Of a stretch of 64,000 nucleotides of DNA, positions 24,001 to 35,204 are shown piece after piece. A model generated the notes under the pieces. The model saw only the letters and a program-made list of their open reading frames with translations. It did not search any database and was not told the origin of the DNA. The stretch's first letter is position 1, and each line of letters begins with the position of its first letter. The translations under genes and the position numbers were made by a program. Source of the DNA: Endomychus coccineus (lineage: Eukaryota; Arthropoda; Insecta; Coleoptera; Endomychidae); assembly GCA_958510875.1 (NCBI GenBank), contig OY294068.1, positions 181,133,411-181,197,410 of the forward strand, written 5' to 3'.

Positions 24001-27000
24001 AATCCAGCCAGAGTTTCCCTGCACTCCAAGACAAGTCTAGAAGTCGCTCTGGGCCACTCGGCTGTCAGTACAGATGTAAATCAGCCTACCTCGGTAGTTT
24101 CCAGGGCGCAAGTCTGTATTGCACAGACCTCAGCCTGGAAAACGGTTGCGTGGGCACCTAGGGGAACTGAAATCTCCCTTCTGGGTGTACACGAGTAGAC
24201 TCCGGCTCCTAGTCCGTCCTCTATGTTATGAGGACGTCTAGTGTTTGAAATCCAAATTTTACCATGACTGCGAGGCCCAGACGCACCCAGCCGATGCGCC
24301 TCCTGCATGCCCATAAGGATCCAACGGCCTTCTTCACCCGGGTTTCCAGGTGCATTTTCCAGCTCAGTTAGCATCGAGGATAACCCCAAGGTACTTCCCT
24401 GAGCCTTTCATGTGCAGGGACAGACGAACGTCTGGTAGGGGTCCCAGCTTCCGTTTCCTCGTGAAAAGAACCACTTCGGTCTTTTCATGATTCACCCTGA
24501 GTCCCTGGACCTGGCACCAGCGTCCCACGATGGCAAATGCACTGTTCTGAAGCTCGCACAAGGTAGCCGCGTGTCTGCCGAGGGTCAACGCTGCCAATTC
24601 GTCTGCGTACGCTTGGGCGTAAAACCCAGTCTCATTCGGCTCGACTAACAATCTAGCTGTCCACCACCAGGCACCAAAGGAGTGGAGACAGTAATTCTCC
24701 CTGAGGCCATCCTCGGGGGACGTGTGTACATGCCACTTAACAGTTATTGGCCTCAAAATTTGTTTTTCCCTATTTTCTTGGACAGTATCGAGCACACTTG
24801 ATTTGTTTCTAATTAAAGAGTTTTTTACTCCGGTATCATGTTTATGAGCGTTTTTCTCGGGAAAGGCTGATCAAATGACTTTTCATGAAGAATAACTTTT
24901 TTGTGCAGCGTGCTTTGGATTTAAGGATTTATTACATAGCACGTGTATGGTCGTTATTTATAAATTTTGATGACACCTGTCGATATTTTGTACTATAAAT
25001 AGCGTGGGTACCAAATTTAGTTTCTTTGTTGTCGATAGCGTCCGAGAAAATAGGGAAAATCATATTTTAGGCCAATTTTTGAGGGACTGTAGCGACCACA
25101 GGAAAGATTTTTGGGAAACTGTTTCTTCGATGTGTAGAATCACCACCCGAAGTATAGTAACTTTTTTCCTGACATCCTGTATAGGGTCTTCAAATAAGAG
25201 CGAGCTTAATAACAAAAATTCCATGATATTTTTATTCAAATCGAAGGTATGCAGCTATTGGCCAAATTACAGATTCTTGCAGACGGGATGGTCATCCTTT
25301 TCGGAGAAAGAAGTCTGCAATTGTCAAATCGGGTGATCTTCGGGCCAGTTTAAATCGTCGAAACGAGAGATGCTTTTCCGGGCTGCAGAATATCCAGTCG
25401 CGCGTGCCTAGTGTGGTTACACCGTCATGCTGGAACCACATGTTCTCACTGAGATACTGAGAGAAGTAATGGTTCTTCGTGCAATGTACAGGAATTTTCA
25501 TTCTCCCAGAAGCGATAATTTGCTTTTCATGTATCCCCACGGGTATGGGGATCTGATAATCTAGTAAGAGTTTAATGCAACCAAAACTCCAGCTTGCATC
25601 TTCTACAGAAAGGTGGATCCCACAATCCCTAATATGATGATGTCAGGTACAACTATTCCTATGAAGTCTTCCATATCTATGCTTGGGATCACCACCTACA
25701 GCACCTTCTCATGGGATGATCATGTGAGGTTTGCGAAAACCGTTTCACAAAAACTTGGTTTTCTATTCCTTGCCAAGAGCTACTTTACACACCAGCAGCT
25801 CCTCATAATCTACAGACCACAGATTCGACTGTCCTGGGGTACTGTTCGACTCCCAAACACACGCTGAAGCTCTTGGATTCTATCTAGAAGAGAGCTATTC
25901 GTCTGATTAATGATGTTACACTTATGAATTCTTTGACCTCTATAGAACATCGAAGAAAGGTGGGCGTTCTCTCCCTTTCTATATATATTTCCATGGTCGG
26001 TGTTCATCAGAAACCTCGTCTATTATTCCACCACGAGAGATTCCAGGTAAGCGGACTACAACGAGCTAAAGCTAGTCACCCCTTCAGACTTAATATTTCT
26101 ATTTTCTATCAAACGGCCAATTTGTGGAACTCTTTGCCTAGTGAGGTCTTTCCTTATACCTATAACCTCCAAACCTTCAAGAGAAATTCGAATGCCTATT
26201 TCCTCTTCCAACATTCCACCGCTGTCTCACACGATGTTCGCGGAAGATTATAGTTTTCCTCTCGTGTAGTCAAAGTATTTAAAAAAATGATGGTTACATC
26301 TTCAAATCTTTCATCAAATTCCGTCTATAGATGCCCAATTGCGTGGCCCGTTGTCTGGTTGATGGTTCTCTTGGACATCAGCAACCACATCAGCTATGTC
26401 TTCTCAGTTGGTATCGAACGACCAAGGAATCGAGGGAGAAATTAAGAAATCAACGTTGAGCCAAAACCACCGACCCATTTATGTAAAACATTAAGAAATC
26501 ATTCCGGGTTCTTGAAGACTATTTATACCCATTCATGGTTTGTTTACGTGTAGTCGGCTTCTGTTTACTTTACAAATGTCAAAGTAGCGGTGGCATAAGA
26601 CGTAACTTGCAAAAATGAGACCATCTTCCAGTAGGGAATTGCTGATGAAATAGTTCCTTCCTTTCTAATAGATACTCTAATCTAATTCATTTGTGTCACG
26701 TGGTGACTAATACTCACATCTCTTGCACTTCCAGGTGGAAAGCAGTGGATCTCTTGCAATAGGAGCTTTGATTCCACAACTGGAGTTGACGTTTGTTATG
26801 CCTGCCATGTGTCCCGGCAAAGAATCTTCAGGTGGTGATGTTGAATCTTTTGTTCCTGATTCATCCAGTATCGCTGAGGATATGTTAGTGGGTGAGTTAT
26901 GAGTTCAAGAATAGAGATTTTTGCTTTCTAACGGTTGACGAATCTTTTTCACTTGATAATACGATATTCCAGGATCTACTGCAACGGTATGGCAAAACAG

Positions 27001-30000
27001 TTCTCTATCCATAACTCATATGGATATTTCAAAGAAAATTCCTAATGGTGCCGGAACTCCTTTAGAATTATCGTCTAGCCATTCAATGGATTTCTTGGAC
27101 CAATGTCCGGCGCCCAAAAATCTATCGAGAAATGCACCGCAAACTCCGCAGCTTGGAAAATTGGCCCTCCAAAATAACTTTAACGAAGGTATTCAATTTT
27201 TTTCGTTCAATATTCTTCAAATTGAGGTTCATGAAGATATTGCAAGAGGTTCTCCGTATAAAATATCGAATCTGCCTTCAGGTTTTTCTACTATGCGGAA
27301 AGGCTTCACCAATTTGATGTCTTCGTTGGACAGTGCTTTGAAACCAAGTCCGGATGATGCCAGCGATACAATGTCCATAAGAAGCGACTCTAGCGATTCT
27401 GAAAATTACGTCATGGTCAACATTGGCGACGACATTGCGTCTTCTGATTTGATGTTTAATTGTCCGCAAAATTACAAGTTAGAACTGACTGGACCAGCAT
27501 TCGTTGAAGTGGCGAGTGAGGTTTTAGAAGAAGCAAGTACCATCACGACAGCTAGTGATCATTCTTTGACTAGTAGTTGTCGTCGGAAGGATTTGGTAAG
27601 TTTTTTGTTCTTTTACTGGTATTTTCGTCTGTTTCAGAATTTTTTTTCAGCAATCGTAAACTTACTATGATAGGCTGTAATTTTTTTTTATTCTCAACTT
27701 ATTGTAATATTATTTGATGCATAATTGTATACTCATTAGGTTAGTCCCGAGAGAATTAACCACAAAATCTGGGTTTCTTTACTCTAACGGACGTTTTTCG
27801 ACCAAAATAAAGCTTGCGTATACTAGAATGCAATCGATCATGTCAAAACTAATACTAGTACATTTCTAGTACATTTGGCAACGATATTTTCAAGAAAAAG
27901 TTGTGTATTTACGTGAGGCAATTTCCAGTTAAATTGAATAATATGAAGAATTGGTCCTTCGAGACTGATACCAATTCCCGGCTACTAGATTCGCACGCTT
28001 AACAATTTTGTGTTTACAGGTTTCTGTATCCACATTCAAGTTACACAAGGTGGAATTCTTACAACAATCTTTGGGATATTCGTCATCTATAAAGGTACAA
28101 GTTGGAAATGTAGGTTGTGACGATTGCAATTCCATACCGTGGGACGAATTTCAGGTAAAATTTTCGTTCCGATTTAGCATTTCCAAATGTACGTTGTTGA
28201 TTTAATTCATGCTCGACTTGTATATATTGATAAAAAAAATCATCTACATAACATTCAAAATTACTCATATTAGTTACAAACTGGAAGCTCCTGAGATTTT
28301 TTGAGCAAAAAATATTGGATTGATACAAAAAATGTCATAGCATACTATCGGGATATCAAAAATTATCTTGGTCAAGGGTGGTTGTGAAATCTAAAACGTG
28401 TGTCTTACTTTACGTTTGAAATAATTATGTCATAATTAATTTGAAGTTTCTAAAAGTGAGAAATTTCGCAATTTTATACGAATATTGTGACACTCAGAAG
28501 TCTTTAGCGCTTTGGACTCCGGGATTTTCACGTGGCCTATCGAAATAAGAAGGTTCAAATTATCTAAAAACATAATTGCATGAACGCCAGACGTCCTATG
28601 TAATTAGCTACGAACGAAATTATTTTGACATATGCCTCGAGGAGCTCGCTGCGCGTAAGTTAGAGTTTATACATTTTACCTGGGTCTTGTTAATTTGGGG
28701 CCGTTTCTTGCCCCGTGCGACCGGCGCCAGTTGTAATAAAGTGTTTTTGGCTATGGGCCGCTAGCTTTTACCCGCTTCGTGTATATTTTAGTCGCGAGAA
28801 AATTTCCTTTGGTACGTCGCACCTTAGACGCGCGTAGCTGAGATCTGAGAATAGCTCAAACTGTTTTAATTAAATTTTCCGTTTAATGGACATTTATCGA
28901 AAAAAAAAGAACGTCATTCGATTTACGGACAATTAACTATTTCAAAACAGTTTTTCACCCGAATTGTGGCTATCACGACCTCTGAAAAGGTTCAAAGTTC
29001 ACATAATTATTTCATAATTTGTAGTTCATTATTGTTTTACAACTGAAATAAATAGGTAAGAAATTTGTAGGTTATTGATGATGTTAGTGTGACAGTGACA
29101 TAATTATTTCAAACGTAAAGTAAGACACACGTTTTAGATTCAACAACCACCCTTGACCAAAATAATTTTTGATATCCCGGTATATACCATGTTGGTGGGA
29201 CATTCAACGAAATTATTGTTAACTGGGGAATTGATATTTGAAAAATATTAACTTTAAGAGAATATTCGAAGTATTTTGAATCTTATTTTAAAGTATAGTC
29301 GCTCCTGACTGTAATAGATAGTGATTCATTAAAATCGTTTAGAGCAGGTTCAAGATCGGGTCGTGAAAAAGGGGGGTTGACGGCAAAATAATGTTTGCTG
29401 AAATATTTTACGTCTTTTCCATTGTTCGTGAACAACTATGAATACAGTACAATTTACTATAGTCTCGGTAAAAAACAATAATGAAGAAAAAGACGAAGAT
29501 TCCTTTACAGGACTTAGGCAAGTTTCATTCCTAAACTAAATGTTCTTCCTTTCGCTACGATATTGCCTAGTTTGTTTCAAATATCTCTTTCGCCACAAAC
29601 TTCGTTCTATTCTATAAATTCACTATTACTCCTGCGTTTTAAACATCTAAAATTATTCAATTTTTCGGTTCTACATACAGATTTAGTAAAAAAAAAGGTG
29701 CACTGAAATTTAACAAGGAATAGACGCAGATGAGGATAGCATGAATCCCCAACCTGGAACTGAACGGGTGTGATTTATAACGCGCATGTCAGTACCAGTG
29801 GCGGCTCCTCGAAGGAGGCTAAGGAGGCTCAGCCTCCTCACCAATTTATCTCAATGATCATTCTCCATTTTATTTCCTGTTTCTCTGATAATTCTTTAAA
29901 TTTTACAATTAATTCCCCGTTCTCAGTAGTTATTTTTAATCTGGCAACAGTGGCCAGAGGCTAGATTCTCTATATATCTCAAACGCTAAATACGTGTGGT

Positions 30001-33000
30001 CAACACAGTTGCCGTTTTTCCAACCAGTTCAATTGCCAAATAGGGTAAAACAGCGGATATGGCAACACCCTCTGTAGGGTAGCCTTTCGTTCGCACTCGG
30101 TCCCTCGGTCAGTCGTATGAAATACGATTACTTGCTGCCGCTGCGATACGTGCTCCGTCAGTTATTGTTTTTGTTTCGCGACGCGAAGTAAGGTTAAGTT
30201 ATAATTTATCTGTTCGGTGATTATTAAACGTTAAAATGATCAGTGATTTAGTTGCTGACTTCTTAGAAAATCCATTTAGTGGATTAACATATGACAGAAA
30301 AGTGTTTTTTAAAAATAAACGGCCTTTACCGGATTTGAAAGGATTAGTTATGTTAGGTAAATTTCAAAATCGATCATTTAATACTGATAATTATAAAAAA
30401 TATGTATGGTTAACGGGATGTGAGGTACACAATAAATTATATTGCTGGTATTGCTTGCTATTTACATCAGATACAACTTCATGTTGGGGGCACTTGGGTT
30501 ATAATGATTTGAAAAATTTAGACGACCTTTTTTTTTCGGCCCCTTGTCTTTTGTTTCATTGGAGGATTCGTTTCTTCGCTTTTCTTTAGCGAACGGTAAA
30601 TTATATCAACTCCGATACTTTAGTTAATTCACTTCATTAATCTAACACAAGCGTAACCGTTGTCGTTAACTTACGCACGTTCTTCAGGAGTCAAATGCAA
30701 ATGCGTTTTGTTCGAGTTTTACCTGCATAGATATTGCTTATATTATTCTGATTTTACACATGACTCACTATCTATTATTTCCCGGTCCATAGCTTAGGCC
30801 GTTCCGTTCAGATGAGTAGATATTCCCAAAAGGCATAAACTTTTTCTGATTATTAACAATTTTTAATGGCATAAAAACTGTTTTATTCTATCACTTGCTC
30901 AGAATTTACTGTTTTATCTATCTCTTTTGACATTTAACTTCAATCCAATTTATACTAAACACAAGACTATTTATCACAAGTTTTCATATTTTTTGCATGC
31001 TTCTGAATGTTGTGTGTGGCACAGGCCAAACTGAAGGTATTGGAAAAATTTACATCAAATAGCATTTTGCGATGCATGCTTTGGTAGTTTAGAGTAGAAT
31101 CTCGGTTAGTTATGCGAAAAAAAACATTTCAATTTGAAATGATAAGATTTGTCTTACCTCTAAACATTGCTCCATCAAGTGAATCGATTTCTGTTGTGAT
31201 GGGACGCGTTTATTCTCAAATTAATGTAAATGTGATGAATTTATATTAGTAGATATATCAACTAATTGTGTCGCTAAAAAAATTTTAATTTTATTTTAAA
31301 AATTGTAATGAATTATTCTTCCAAATTATGATTTTCGGTTGTTATTCTATTTTTTCACTTCTGTATTGGAAATTGCGAAACGAAAAACTTGTTCTAAAAA
31401 TTAAATGAACCAGATATATTCTAAAAAATATACTCAATTTGTGCAACTTGCATGTAAACGCTTTGTCTTAATGCATCAATTCAATTGATACAAAAATTCA
31501 TTTTACTCGAAAATGTATCATCTCAATAGTATTTCAAAGGAATAATTCCCATCCTGAGGTTAAAATATTATTAACAGTAAACATTGTAAAGTCATTCTGG
31601 TCTTTCGGAAGTTAAGAATTGAACTCAAATTTACACAAAACTTGTAACATCTAATTTATAATAATTATAAACGAAACTATATATTTTCGAACTTTGAATT
31701 GATATTGCTGATGAGCATTTCAAGTATCTCGTTTCATTACGTTTCTTTGTGTGTTTATCTTGTTCTGAACTACTAAATTCTTTACTGAAACAGGAACGAT
31801 ACATTGACATTCACTGGAATTATGTTCTTTGATTATTCCGTAAATTAAGTTCAGAAAACTAAGGGAGTACTCACCTTTATAAAGATTTTCCTCTGATTCT
31901 GACAATGCAATTTCGAGGTTAGAATGCGGCTTGTTGTATTAGTTTTAGTATCAGCTCTAATCTCCATTATTTTTACCTCTTGATGGTTACATTTTGGTGA
32001 AATCCTAGTATCTGCTGTATTATTGTAATAGTGAACTTGGACTATACATACAAAATCAAAAATTTAGACCTTGGATCAACACACTACACATACATGCTGA
32101 AGACAGTGTTTATTGTAGGAAGGGTTCTTATTTCTAATGAATGCAGGTTGTTATGTGCACTTCATCCGCGATGGCGATGCTCGAGATGAATGTACATAAC
32201 ACCTTCATCAACTGATATCCCTCTTAATTTTACTGTTTCATTCACTGTAAAAATATTCAATATAGAAAATATGAAACTTAATTATTATTAATACATAAAT
32301 AAACATTCCAAAGCGTTTCTCCCAAACGTTTTAAAAATAATTTTTATCTTGAAAATATTTAACTGAAAAAAATTAATTTTTATAAAATTAATAAACCTTA
32401 AATATCCGCTGCAAATATTAAAAGAATAGTTAGGTAAAATTAATTCCTACATACAATTGGATTGAGCTAAATATTTTAATAATAAATAATTAATTTATAC
32501 TTTTTATTTTTTCAATTAATTAAATAAAATATAATAATAATTCCCTACTAATTGTTTTAAAATTTAATTCCTAATTATAAATATAACTAAATGTTCAAAA
32601 ACCATAGAAATTTAAATAAAAATTACCTACAAAATTTCACCTAAAAAGCTTTAAAAATTATAATTTTTTGCTTCATTACTTATTTTATATTTTAAACAAT
32701 CGTTTAAAGTTTAAATAATTAAATTTCAAATGATAACTTCAATTCAATTTTATTTACATTTAAATTAATTTCATCAAAAAATATGCATTATTTTATAACG
32801 GCACAAATTTTGTTGATGCTTTTTTTATTAAAAAATTTAATTTCATTTAATTTTTAAAGTTAAATACTGCGGTTTCAATAAACTCTTACAAAAATTTAAT
32901 ATAAAAGCTAGAATAAAATAAAATTTACATAAATTTCAAGAAATTTTACATGTTACCTTCATCAACTTGCACCTTCAATTAATGCTGACAAATTGTTTCA

Positions 33001-34647
33001 TCATACTGTGGCATTCTCAAAGTTAGGAGTCATCAATTGTGTCGTGAAACATTTTGTCAGCATTTATTTAATATAAATTAAATGTTGCAAGCTATGTGTA
33101 GATTTGAGTTTAATTCTCCAACTTCTGAAAGTTTAAACTTTACTCTATATAAAGGCTGAAACCTTAGATATATGACATTCTGGTCGTTTTAGATGAAAAA
33201 CTACCGTCTCATATCCGTTAGTGGACGTTTGTGAATAAATACAACAAATTGTAGGTATCATAGTTTAAATATGCTCTGAATCATATTTTATTAGTTTGAC
33301 TTCACGGCTCAATGAGCCCATTATTTTGGAATTGTATTAATTAATAGTTATAGATAACAAATAGTAAGGACTGTAGAAATCTATAATAACAAATTTGAGG
33401 GATTCGTTAGAACTCATATATTATTGATGAGAAGGTCTCTCTAGTCGGAGGTGTAATAACCGACTAATAGAATGCTAAAAACAACCAAAAATATCTAACG
33501 CCATCTATGAGTAGATGTCCCACTAAGAAATTCAAACAATATACACCATTGACTGATAGATTTCTAGAACTATTCTAAAGTTATGGAGAATATTAGGCTA
33601 CTTGACCGCCAGATGGCGACACTCAAATGAACCAATGTAACTATTGAGAGACTGGACTATTTTACTAGATTCCATGCTTGATCCCTATTATTCACAATTA
33701 CCGAATACAGTAAGCCTCCTTAAACTATGATACGTTTCCTTAGTTTTAGATGCTAGGTATACCGATAGCACCTTTTAAATTCACTGCCAAATATATTTAT
33801 CTGTGTGTAATTTCTGTCAGAGCAAATTTACATCTCGATCGCGAGGTTGGGCCGACAATCCGTCCAATAGTGGAACGTCGCCAAGGATAAAATTGAGATT
33901 GGATCATTCGCTTAGTCTGCCCAGTTCTAAAAGTATGATGCAACTCGACTTCAGAGATAGAGACAACATGAGGAAACTGTTCAGGGACATGCTTACCGTC
34001 ACGGTGACCGACTTGATGTTGGATCTATCCATGAGTACGGTCATTGGACTTGCCGATTTAGCTGAAGATGAGATGATTCTAACTCCAATGCCCATGCAGA
34101 TTGCTTTGGATAATATTCAGATTCATTTGAATGAGGATCGTCCACCCGTCAATATAACATCACCGGGACCGATCCCTATTGATCTGAACATCAAACAGTT
34201 GTATATTACCAGATACGAAGACGGAGTTTTTCATTTGTTATCCCATCAGCCAACGTCAATGTCTTCTACATCGTCCATTACTTCAGGTAGAGATGAAATA
34301 TTTCTAATAATATGAATTACAGATTCATTTTAGCTCATTTGCGGTTTTCCAATGTTATCCTGTTTCCAGCTCAAGAACAAGAGCAAAGTTCACAGAAAAT
34401 GAACCGTCAATTGTCCCTCGACAATGAAGAACTCCGACGGAGACTTGCAGCTTTCGAGAGGGTGTCCGAGGAAAATAGAGCTCTGCGTAAGGCTACGGAA
34501 GAAAAGGATGTTCTGAAGGCGTGCCTTACGTCAGCACAAGACGAGGTCATGAGGTTGTTAGACGAGAAAAAGAAGTTACTAGACGATATCAAAAGACTTC
34601 AGGAATCTAATTTGGATAGAGGTCGGCAGTGGAACAGCAAGAGATAG
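12059..34647 (+). CDS. BLTP3: Bridge-like lipid transfer protein, UHRF1BP1/BLTP3 family, 17 exons
   Basis: Exons: 12059-12102, 12159-12360, 12427-12621, 15535-15760, 15857-16023, 16092-16242, 16298-16545, 17906-18101, 22177-22269, 22350-22531, 22612-22908, 22961-23326, 26735-26891, 26973-27595, 28020-28154, 33821-34286 and 34370-34647. All introns are GT-AG and all phases join: 4026 nt, 1341 residues, close to vertebrate family members. The N-terminus is a chorein_N domain (HLSRFTKNLSADKINLS; IPWTKLKS at about 70-77). ILDDLLWVLTDSQLKA lies near 232-247, INHYQYL in exon 12, a Ser/Asp-rich acidic stretch in exon 14, and a Leu/Glu/Lys coiled coil ends the protein (last about 90 residues). Family members form elongated hydrophobic grooves that move phospholipid at organelle contacts and endosomes; that role here is inferred from homology. 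Introns 3, 7, 8, 12 and 15 hold transposon remnants. The vertebrate paralogues are UHRF1BP1 and UHRF1BP1L; the symbol denotes the family, as a single insect copy cannot be assigned to A or B. Confidence 0.93.
13155..15381 (+). mobile_element. Mariner-like transposon with very long TIRs, in BLTP3 intron 3
   Basis: The ends TATACAGGCTGGTCCAG and CTGGACCACTCTGTATA lie in inverted arms of about 400 bases (13155-13565 and about 14985-15381) that match almost throughout. The termini coincide with TA, consistent with a TA target. The middle holds a plus-strand transposase in pieces: the first catalytic block ILWTDESYF (about 14212), NVWIGIYSGNLFGPYLLP, then FGRNVRQWLDIHF and WIGREGSVAWPPRPLDLTPL with the final acidic position, and a C-terminus like IQQNGSHFEQFLHYLI (ends 14830). 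Stops and frameshifts mean the protein is dead. This resembles arthropod Tc1/mariner-superfamily (IS630-type) transposases. Confidence 0.85.
16662..17465 (-). mobile_element. hAT element remnant, in BLTP3 intron 7
   Basis: The left terminus is CAGTGGCGCC and the right terminus is CCGCCACTG, hAT-type ends. The flanking 8-mers cacaatgg (16654-16661) and ctcaatgt (17466-17473) match at 6/8, the hAT target-duplication size. On the minus strand at about 16750-16960 the frame reads TAECERCFSTLKRIKAFLRS, then SEDRLNALASH. This is the hAT C-terminal dimerisation block, the 'AER.FS.LKRIK..LR..M...RL..L' pattern of ZMYM1/DUF4371-type transposases. A stop then interrupts it. The remaining interior, including a 134-codon minus frame at 17232-17636 that runs past the element end, is unrecognised. 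Confidence 0.78.
18908..19790 (-). mobile_element. Mariner element, reverse orientation, in BLTP3 intron 8
   Basis: The terminal repeat 'gagggcaaggtgaacagtcc' and the matching right-hand 'ttttcagggacttttcag' are about 28-base mariner-type ends. The minus-strand frame 19381-18980 contains FHQDNAPAHRSAVAIAKL and PPYSPDFAP, the second catalytic Asp and third-block context of classical mariner (D,D34D) transposases. The ORF slips frame after FAP; upstream (19390-19690) it is broken by stops. The copy is inactive. Confidence 0.82.
19791..20929 (+). other. Unassigned intronic segment with a long open frame and A-rich 3' end
   Basis: Immediately after the mariner end, an open frame continues to 20157 (…VYRVAPEHGTMFTVKDQL…, …ELLLFFRNWKAHFKDSSG…) and includes a GTAAGT donor-like site at 20137. 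I do not recognise it. It does not fit the BLTP3 exon phases and the family sequence is continuous without it. Further on, an A-rich purine tract (about 20740-20800) and AATAAATAAATAAATG (about 20871) look like the tail of a retroposed copy. It is probably transposon or processed-copy residue. Confidence 0.3.
20987..21185 (+). repeat. Four spaced copies of a CCGGGTTAACACAGCGTGT motif
   Basis: Related 20-mers start near 20988, 21045, 21107 and 21163 (CCGGGTTAACACAGCGTGTT, CCGGGTAAACACACCGTGTA, GCGGGTTAACACAGCGGGTG, CCGGGTTAACGCAGTGTATA). The spacing is about 55-64 bases and the sequence between them is diverged. It lies in BLTP3 intron 8. This is a decayed minisatellite or a cluster of binding-site-like motifs. 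Confidence 0.65.
23400..24830 (-). pseudogene. Non-LTR retrotransposon fragment (RT thumb, RNase H, C-terminal region)
   Basis: Read on the minus strand from 24795. An RT palm piece has YADELAAL in place of the YADD box, followed by VNHEKTEVVLFTRKRK and KYLGVILD. Next is an RNase H start (GAGVYSCTPRREISVPLG, FQAEVCAIQTCA), then decayed downstream RNase H and a C-terminal stretch (RMRQAKLHIRE-like; CPALAFLRLQLLDS-like) to about 23460. The G+C content is visibly above the flanks. Several frame changes make it non-functional. The C-terminal block matches the fragment at 57733-58364, so the two are relatives. It lies in BLTP3 intron 12. Confidence 0.75.
25292..25546 (-). pseudogene. Mariner-like transposase C-terminal fragment
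   Basis: The minus frame includes YLSENMWFQHDGVTTLG and ARRSPDLTIADFFLRKG, the 'W.QHDGAT....PPRSPDLT..DFFLWG' pattern of IS630/mariner-superfamily transposases. The surroundings (24850-25290) are probably more of the same element, but I cannot read domains there. The fragment directly abuts a non-LTR fragment at 25547. Confidence 0.6.
25547..26270 (+). pseudogene. Non-LTR retrotransposon fragment, copy 1 of a Jockey/RTE-like family
   Basis: The frames include PNMMMSGTTIPMKSS, VSQKLGFLFLAKSYF, RAIRLINDVTLM, and ANLWNSLPSEVFPYTYNLQT followed by FKRN. This is the post-RT C-terminal region typical of insect Jockey/CR1-group elements ('RAIRLI…..WNSLP..VFP..YNLQ.FK'). Nucleotide identity with 61380-62157 is high and nearly colinear, so both derive from one family. 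This copy is 5'-truncated and frameshifted. In BLTP3 intron 12. Confidence 0.8.
28348..29180 (+). mobile_element. Family A TIR transposon, copy 3, in BLTP3 intron 15
   Basis: Begins TCGGGATATCAAAAATTATC and ends GATATCCCGG, with TA flanks at 28346-28347 and 29181-29182. Same orientation as copies 1 and 2. Internal deletions around 28890-28920 remove the ATG GAG CGA AAA frame. Confidence 0.85.
29796..30590 (+). mobile_element. hAT element, 5' part with TTF-type transposase N-terminus, in BLTP3 intron 15
   Basis: The left terminus CAGTGGCGGCTCCTCGAAGG is hAT-like. An ATG at 30236 opens MISDLVADFLENPFSGL, then LPDLKGLVMLGKFQNRSF, YKKYVWLTGCEVHNKLYCWY and CLLF. The C-x(n)-C-W-Y-C arrangement is the TTF/BED-like zinc site at the start of ZMYM1-type hAT transposases. 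The frame ends early at 30589 with unrelated residues. No catalytic or dimerisation domain follows and I could not find a matching right end, so the copy is 3'-truncated. It may be the 5' partner type of the C-terminal hAT remnant at 16662. Confidence 0.72.
30600..33480 (+). other. A+T-rich part of BLTP3 intron 15
   Basis: No coding sequence or transposase recognised. It includes very A+T-rich DNA (about 32230-32940) and a small stem-loop listed separately. Confidence 0.45.
32981..33066. repeat. Stem-loop with arms of about 20 bases
   Basis: AATGCTGACAAATTGTTTCA (32981-33000) faces TGAAACATTTTGTCAGCATT (about 33044-33063) across a loop of about 43 bases. It could be a small MITE or a structured intronic element; there is no other support. 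Confidence 0.55.
33490..33650 (+). repeat. Dispersed repeat segment shared with 52136-52290
   Basis: 'agtagatgtcccactaagaa' is followed about 100 bases later by 'agatggcgacac' and 'accaatgta'. The order and spacing are the same as at 52136-52290. Shared non-coding repeat of unknown class, in BLTP3 intron 15 close to exon 16. Confidence 0.55.
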
Positions 34648-35204
34648 CAATGCTGTTTCGACTGCACCAACTGCTGTTCTAACGTGAAGCGGTCGTAGTG
34701 GTAGTCATATTAGATTTATAGGTTAGATGTTGTATCCCAGTTGCACTACTACAGAGGCCGAGAAACGTTTTGTTATTGAGCAGTAAGTAGCCATCAACCG
34801 TCTTTTATTTTTATCATTAAATTTTTTTCATTTTAATCGGAATAGAATCTCATGTTTATGGCAATATTTGAAATTTAGTGTAGATTTCTATGATTATGTA
34901 CTTTTGTAATCCAGTCGCACGGTTACAAAAGTTGATTTCAAGATTTGATATGGCTAATTTGTATGTTACCTTATGTTTTGGGTGCTCTAAAAAGGGAAAA
35001 AATGGTTAAAAATTCTTGGAGTGCCGCTAGAAAAGTTATGTCCATTTTCTTGCGGAAAAACTGGAAATGTTCCGGGTTTTTTCATTTATTTAAATCAATT
35101 TTGAAATAAAGCCTCCAATCAAAAAAACACAAGAGATCAAAGTCATAGATAATTTGAATACGCGTCGAATGAGCTAGAGGTAATTTGAAGGTTATGGGCC
35201 CGAG
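34648..35204 (+). other. BLTP3 3' flank
   Basis: Directly after the BLTP3 stop codon, this should carry the 3' UTR. ATTAAA near 34817 is a possible poly(A) signal. No gene seen. Confidence 0.4.

Noticed and set aside
27188..27226. A 39-base in-frame GT…AG segment in BLTP3 exon 14
   Set aside because: Shorter than insect introns normally are, and the reading frame is open through it. Kept as coding, though alternative removal would not break the frame.
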